A DNA stretch of 64,000 nt from Branchiibius cervicis (lineage in GTDB: Bacteria > Actinomycetota > Actinomycetes > Actinomycetales > Dermatophilaceae): assembly GCF_042661605.1 (NCBI RefSeq), contig NZ_JBHSWJ010000002.1:930001-994000 (forward strand). The letters run 5' to 3'. The position numbers and the translations under genes are program-made. The notes beneath the pieces were generated by a model. The model saw nothing but the letters and a program-made list of their open reading frames with translations, had not been told where the DNA came from and made no database searches. Below, in pieces: positions 62,152-64,000 of this stretch (within the stretch, counting starts at the first letter, position 1; each line of letters opens with the position of its first letter).

Positions 62152-63176
62152 TCATTGATTGTTGCGCAAACGGTCCAGGCCGCGCTCGGCGACCATGCGC
62201 ACGGTCCCGGAGAGATCCCCGAAGTCCTGACCGCCCATCACGCCGGCCTTGACCCGGACGTCGATGCCCTGGGCGATGGCGGCCGACTTGAAGTGTGCGA
62301 AGGCCTCGTAGAACGGCAGGTGACTGATGTCGCGCCCGCTCACCTCGGCGTACCGGTCGCGCAGTTGTGCACGGGTCGGGAAGCCGGGCAGGTCGACAAC
62401 GGTCGGGGTGAGGTCGGACTGGCCCTCTCCGGGTTCGACCCAGTAGAAGAGCAACAGCCCCAGGTCGCTCAGCGGGTCGCCGATAGTGGACATCTCCCAG
62501 TCCAGGACTGCAGCCACCCGACCCGGATCGGTGGCATCCATCACGCAGTTGTCGAGACGGAAATCGCCGTGCACGATCGTCGCATCACTTTGCGGGGAAG
62601 CGCCTGCGCCAACCGGGCGCGCAACTCCTCCACCGGATGGTCGGTGCTGGAGCGGGTGGCTTCCCACTGTTTGCCCCAGCGCGCCAACTGCCGCTCCATG
62701 TAGCCATCGGGCCGGCCGTGCTGGTCGAGACCGACCGCTCGGTAGTCGACGGCGTGCAACGCTGCGAGGGTGTCGACGAGGGCCATGCCCATCTGCTGTC
62801 GCTCGGCCTCCGTCGTTGCGTATCCGTCCGGCAACCGGTCGCGAATCACATGTCCCGCAACGCGATTCATCACGTAGAACGGGTAGCCGAGCAGGTCTCC
62901 CTCATCGGCCAGGATGATGGTCGGCACCGGGATCGGGGTGTCGGCCAGGGCACGTTGGACTCGCACCTCCCGGCCCATGTCGTGCGCGGTCGCCAGCACG
63001 TTGCCGGACGGCGGCCGCCGGAAGACCAGCTCGCCGGCCGGGCTGGTCAGCAGGTAGGTCAGGTTGGACTTGCCGCCGGAAATCAGCGACGGCGACGGCT
63101 GCGCCCAGCGCTCGTCACCGGTGGCGGTGACGAGCGCCGGACCCAGCCTGGCGACATCAACGAGTGCATCAGCCAT
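62152..63176 (-). CDS. APH-like phosphotransferase paired with acyl-CoA dehydrogenase (one-base deletion)
   Basis: 341 residues after adding one base to the four-G run at 62594-62597. N-terminal lobe: GGKSNLTYLLTSPAGELVFR with the ATP Lys/Arg region, GREVRVQRALADTPIPVPTI, GYPFYVMNRVAGHVIRDRLP. After the junction: SDATIVHGDFRLDNCVMDAT with the catalytic HGDFRLDN, VLDWEMSTIGDPLSDLGLLL with the Mg Asp. Such kinases next to ACAD10/11-like enzymes phosphorylate a hydroxyl on the acyl chain to allow its removal. Its ATG lies 1 base after the ligase stop. Confidence 0.88.
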
Positions 63177-63177
63177 G

Positions 63178-64000
63178 TCAGTCCCGCAGCTCCCGCCGCA
63201 GGATCTTTCCGGTGACGGTTTTGGGCAATTCGTCCAGGATCCGGACCTCTCGCGGGTACTTGTAGGCCGCCATCTGCGATTTGGCGAACTCGATGAGTTC
63301 CTCGGGCGTGACGCTCTCTCCTCGACGAGCGACACGAAGGCCCGCACCGTCTCTCCGCGGTAGTCGTCGGCGACACCGACGACCGCGGCCTCACGCACCG
63401 CCGGATGGGTGTAGAGCACGTCCTCGACCTCACGCGGCCACACCTTGTAGCCCGAGGCGTTGATCATGTCCTTCTTGCGGTCGACCAGGAAGAACCAACC
63501 GTCCTCGGTCATGAAACCCACGTCGCCCGTGCGAAGTTCGCCGCCGGGCAGTGAGGCCGCCGTTGCGTCGGGGCGGTTCCAGTAGCCCGGAACGACCTGC
63601 GGTCCGCTGGTGGCGAACTCGCCGATCTCGCCGAAAGGTACGTCGTTGCCCGCATCGTCGATGACCCGCACCACGGTGTTGTAGACCGGGACCCCGACCG
63701 ACAACGCTCCCGATGCGGGGTCGACCGGTGCCCGGACTCCGCGTGGCACACCGTGCGAAGGGGAGTTGGTCTCCGTGAGCCCGTAGAAGTTGTGGATGTA
63801 GGAACCGAACACCTTCTCCAGTCGGTCCGCCACCGCCGGCGCAACCGGGGCTCCGCCGGTGTAGAGCACCTTGAACGAGGCGAAGTCCTCCGGGGTGGCG
63901 CCCGGAGCGGCCGCCAGCGCCAGGAAGGCGGTGATGGCCGCGATGGTGAACGCCGGTCGGTGTTCCTTGATCGCATCGAGCATCACACTGGGCTCGAAGC
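63178..64000 (-). CDS. Acyl-CoA synthetase/AMP-dependent ligase, 5' end outside window (one-base deletion)
   Basis: C-terminal 270 or so residues of an ANL-superfamily ligase that activates a carboxylic acid to acyl-CoA. FKVLYTGGAPVAPAVADRLE, HNFYGLTETNSPSHGVPRGV, GELRTGDVGFMTEDGWFFLV and DRKKDMINASGYKVWPREVE are seen, then the C-terminal catalytic region. A missing C at about 63314-63322 (CTCTCTCCTC) breaks the frame after VSLVEE; restored, it continues SVTPEELIEFAKSQMAAYKY and ends with the KTVTGKILRRELRD acylation Lys motif. It starts beyond the right edge. Forms an operon with the kinase and dehydrogenase. Confidence 0.9.

Noticed and set aside
62541..63986. Single 481-codon ligase-kinase fusion protein
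   Set aside because: The fusion comes from two missing bases; restored, the ligase stops at 63178 and the kinase starts at 63176.

Overview
The window is a high-GC, gene-dense stretch of an actinobacterial chromosome. Pointers to this are the GlgE/TreS alpha-glucan enzymes, an HbhA-like protein with its Xre-type regulator, DUF3618 and DUF6318 proteins, and a gene order that recalls the mycobacterial blocks etfBA - iscS-like - mnmA - methionine synthase-like - ligA - gatCAB - ilvBNC - leuB and murI - MBL hydrolase - rph - rdgB. The mix suggests Micrococcales (a Dermacoccaceae-like lineage is my guess), but no rRNA is present to settle it. There is no rRNA operon, phage, insertion sequence or CRISPR array. 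Three tRNAs are present: Leu-UAG, Lys-CUU and His-GUG.

Layout: 1-9000 holds alpha-glucan metabolism (treS partial, glgE, glgP, two small membrane proteins, glgX). 9000-13900 holds a YbjN-like protein, an enoyl-CoA hydratase, etfB-etfA and a lipoprotein. 14000-23750 holds a cysteine desulfurase, mnmA, a methionine synthase-like protein, ligA, a cytidylate kinase-like protein, a glutaredoxin-like protein and gatCAB. 23800-27600 holds a 2-hydroxyacid dehydrogenase, a SixA phosphatase, two secreted proteins of unknown role and a MOSC protein. 27600-41200 is a branched-chain amino acid region (ilvD, ilvBNC, leuB, ilvE, cimA) interrupted by a membrane-anchored PLP decarboxylase-like gene and an OafA-type acyltransferase. 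41100-48400 holds a conserved protein, an SGNH lipase, an FAH-family hydrolase, murI, an MBL hydrolase, rph, rdgB and a molybdopterin oxidoreductase. 48400-51800 holds hbhA-like and its regulator, an AT-richer islet with an orphan SUKH protein beside tRNA-Leu, a peroxiredoxin, DUF3618 and a GroES-like protein. 51800-64000 holds kbl-tdh, DUF2252, a BrkB-like protein, a CopB-type metal ATPase with a CsoR-like operator, orn, a PrsW protease, and an acyl-CoA dehydrogenase / APH-like kinase / acyl-CoA ligase cluster that runs off the right edge.

The most informative non-coding signals are two transcription attenuators. One precedes ilvBNC: leader peptide MARILVLRRRAS, a pause hairpin, then a terminator. 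The other precedes cimA: leader VLTTTVIIA with Val-Ile-Ile codons, a hairpin, then a terminator. Together they imply that charged-tRNA levels for Ile, Leu and Val control both steps. Inverted repeats with TGAGA/TCTCA or GTCTC/GAGAC cores precede ilvB and leuB. At least seventeen genes have a TANNNT-like -10 box six or seven bases before their start codon, indicating widespread leaderless transcription.

Eleven open reading frames or parts of them are broken by an apparent one-base deletion, almost all in C or G runs. The affected genes include normally indispensable ligA, gatA and mnmA. In every complete gene, restoring the base gives a whole number of codons and a continuous family-like protein, so I treat these as sequencing errors and annotate the restored genes over their full span.
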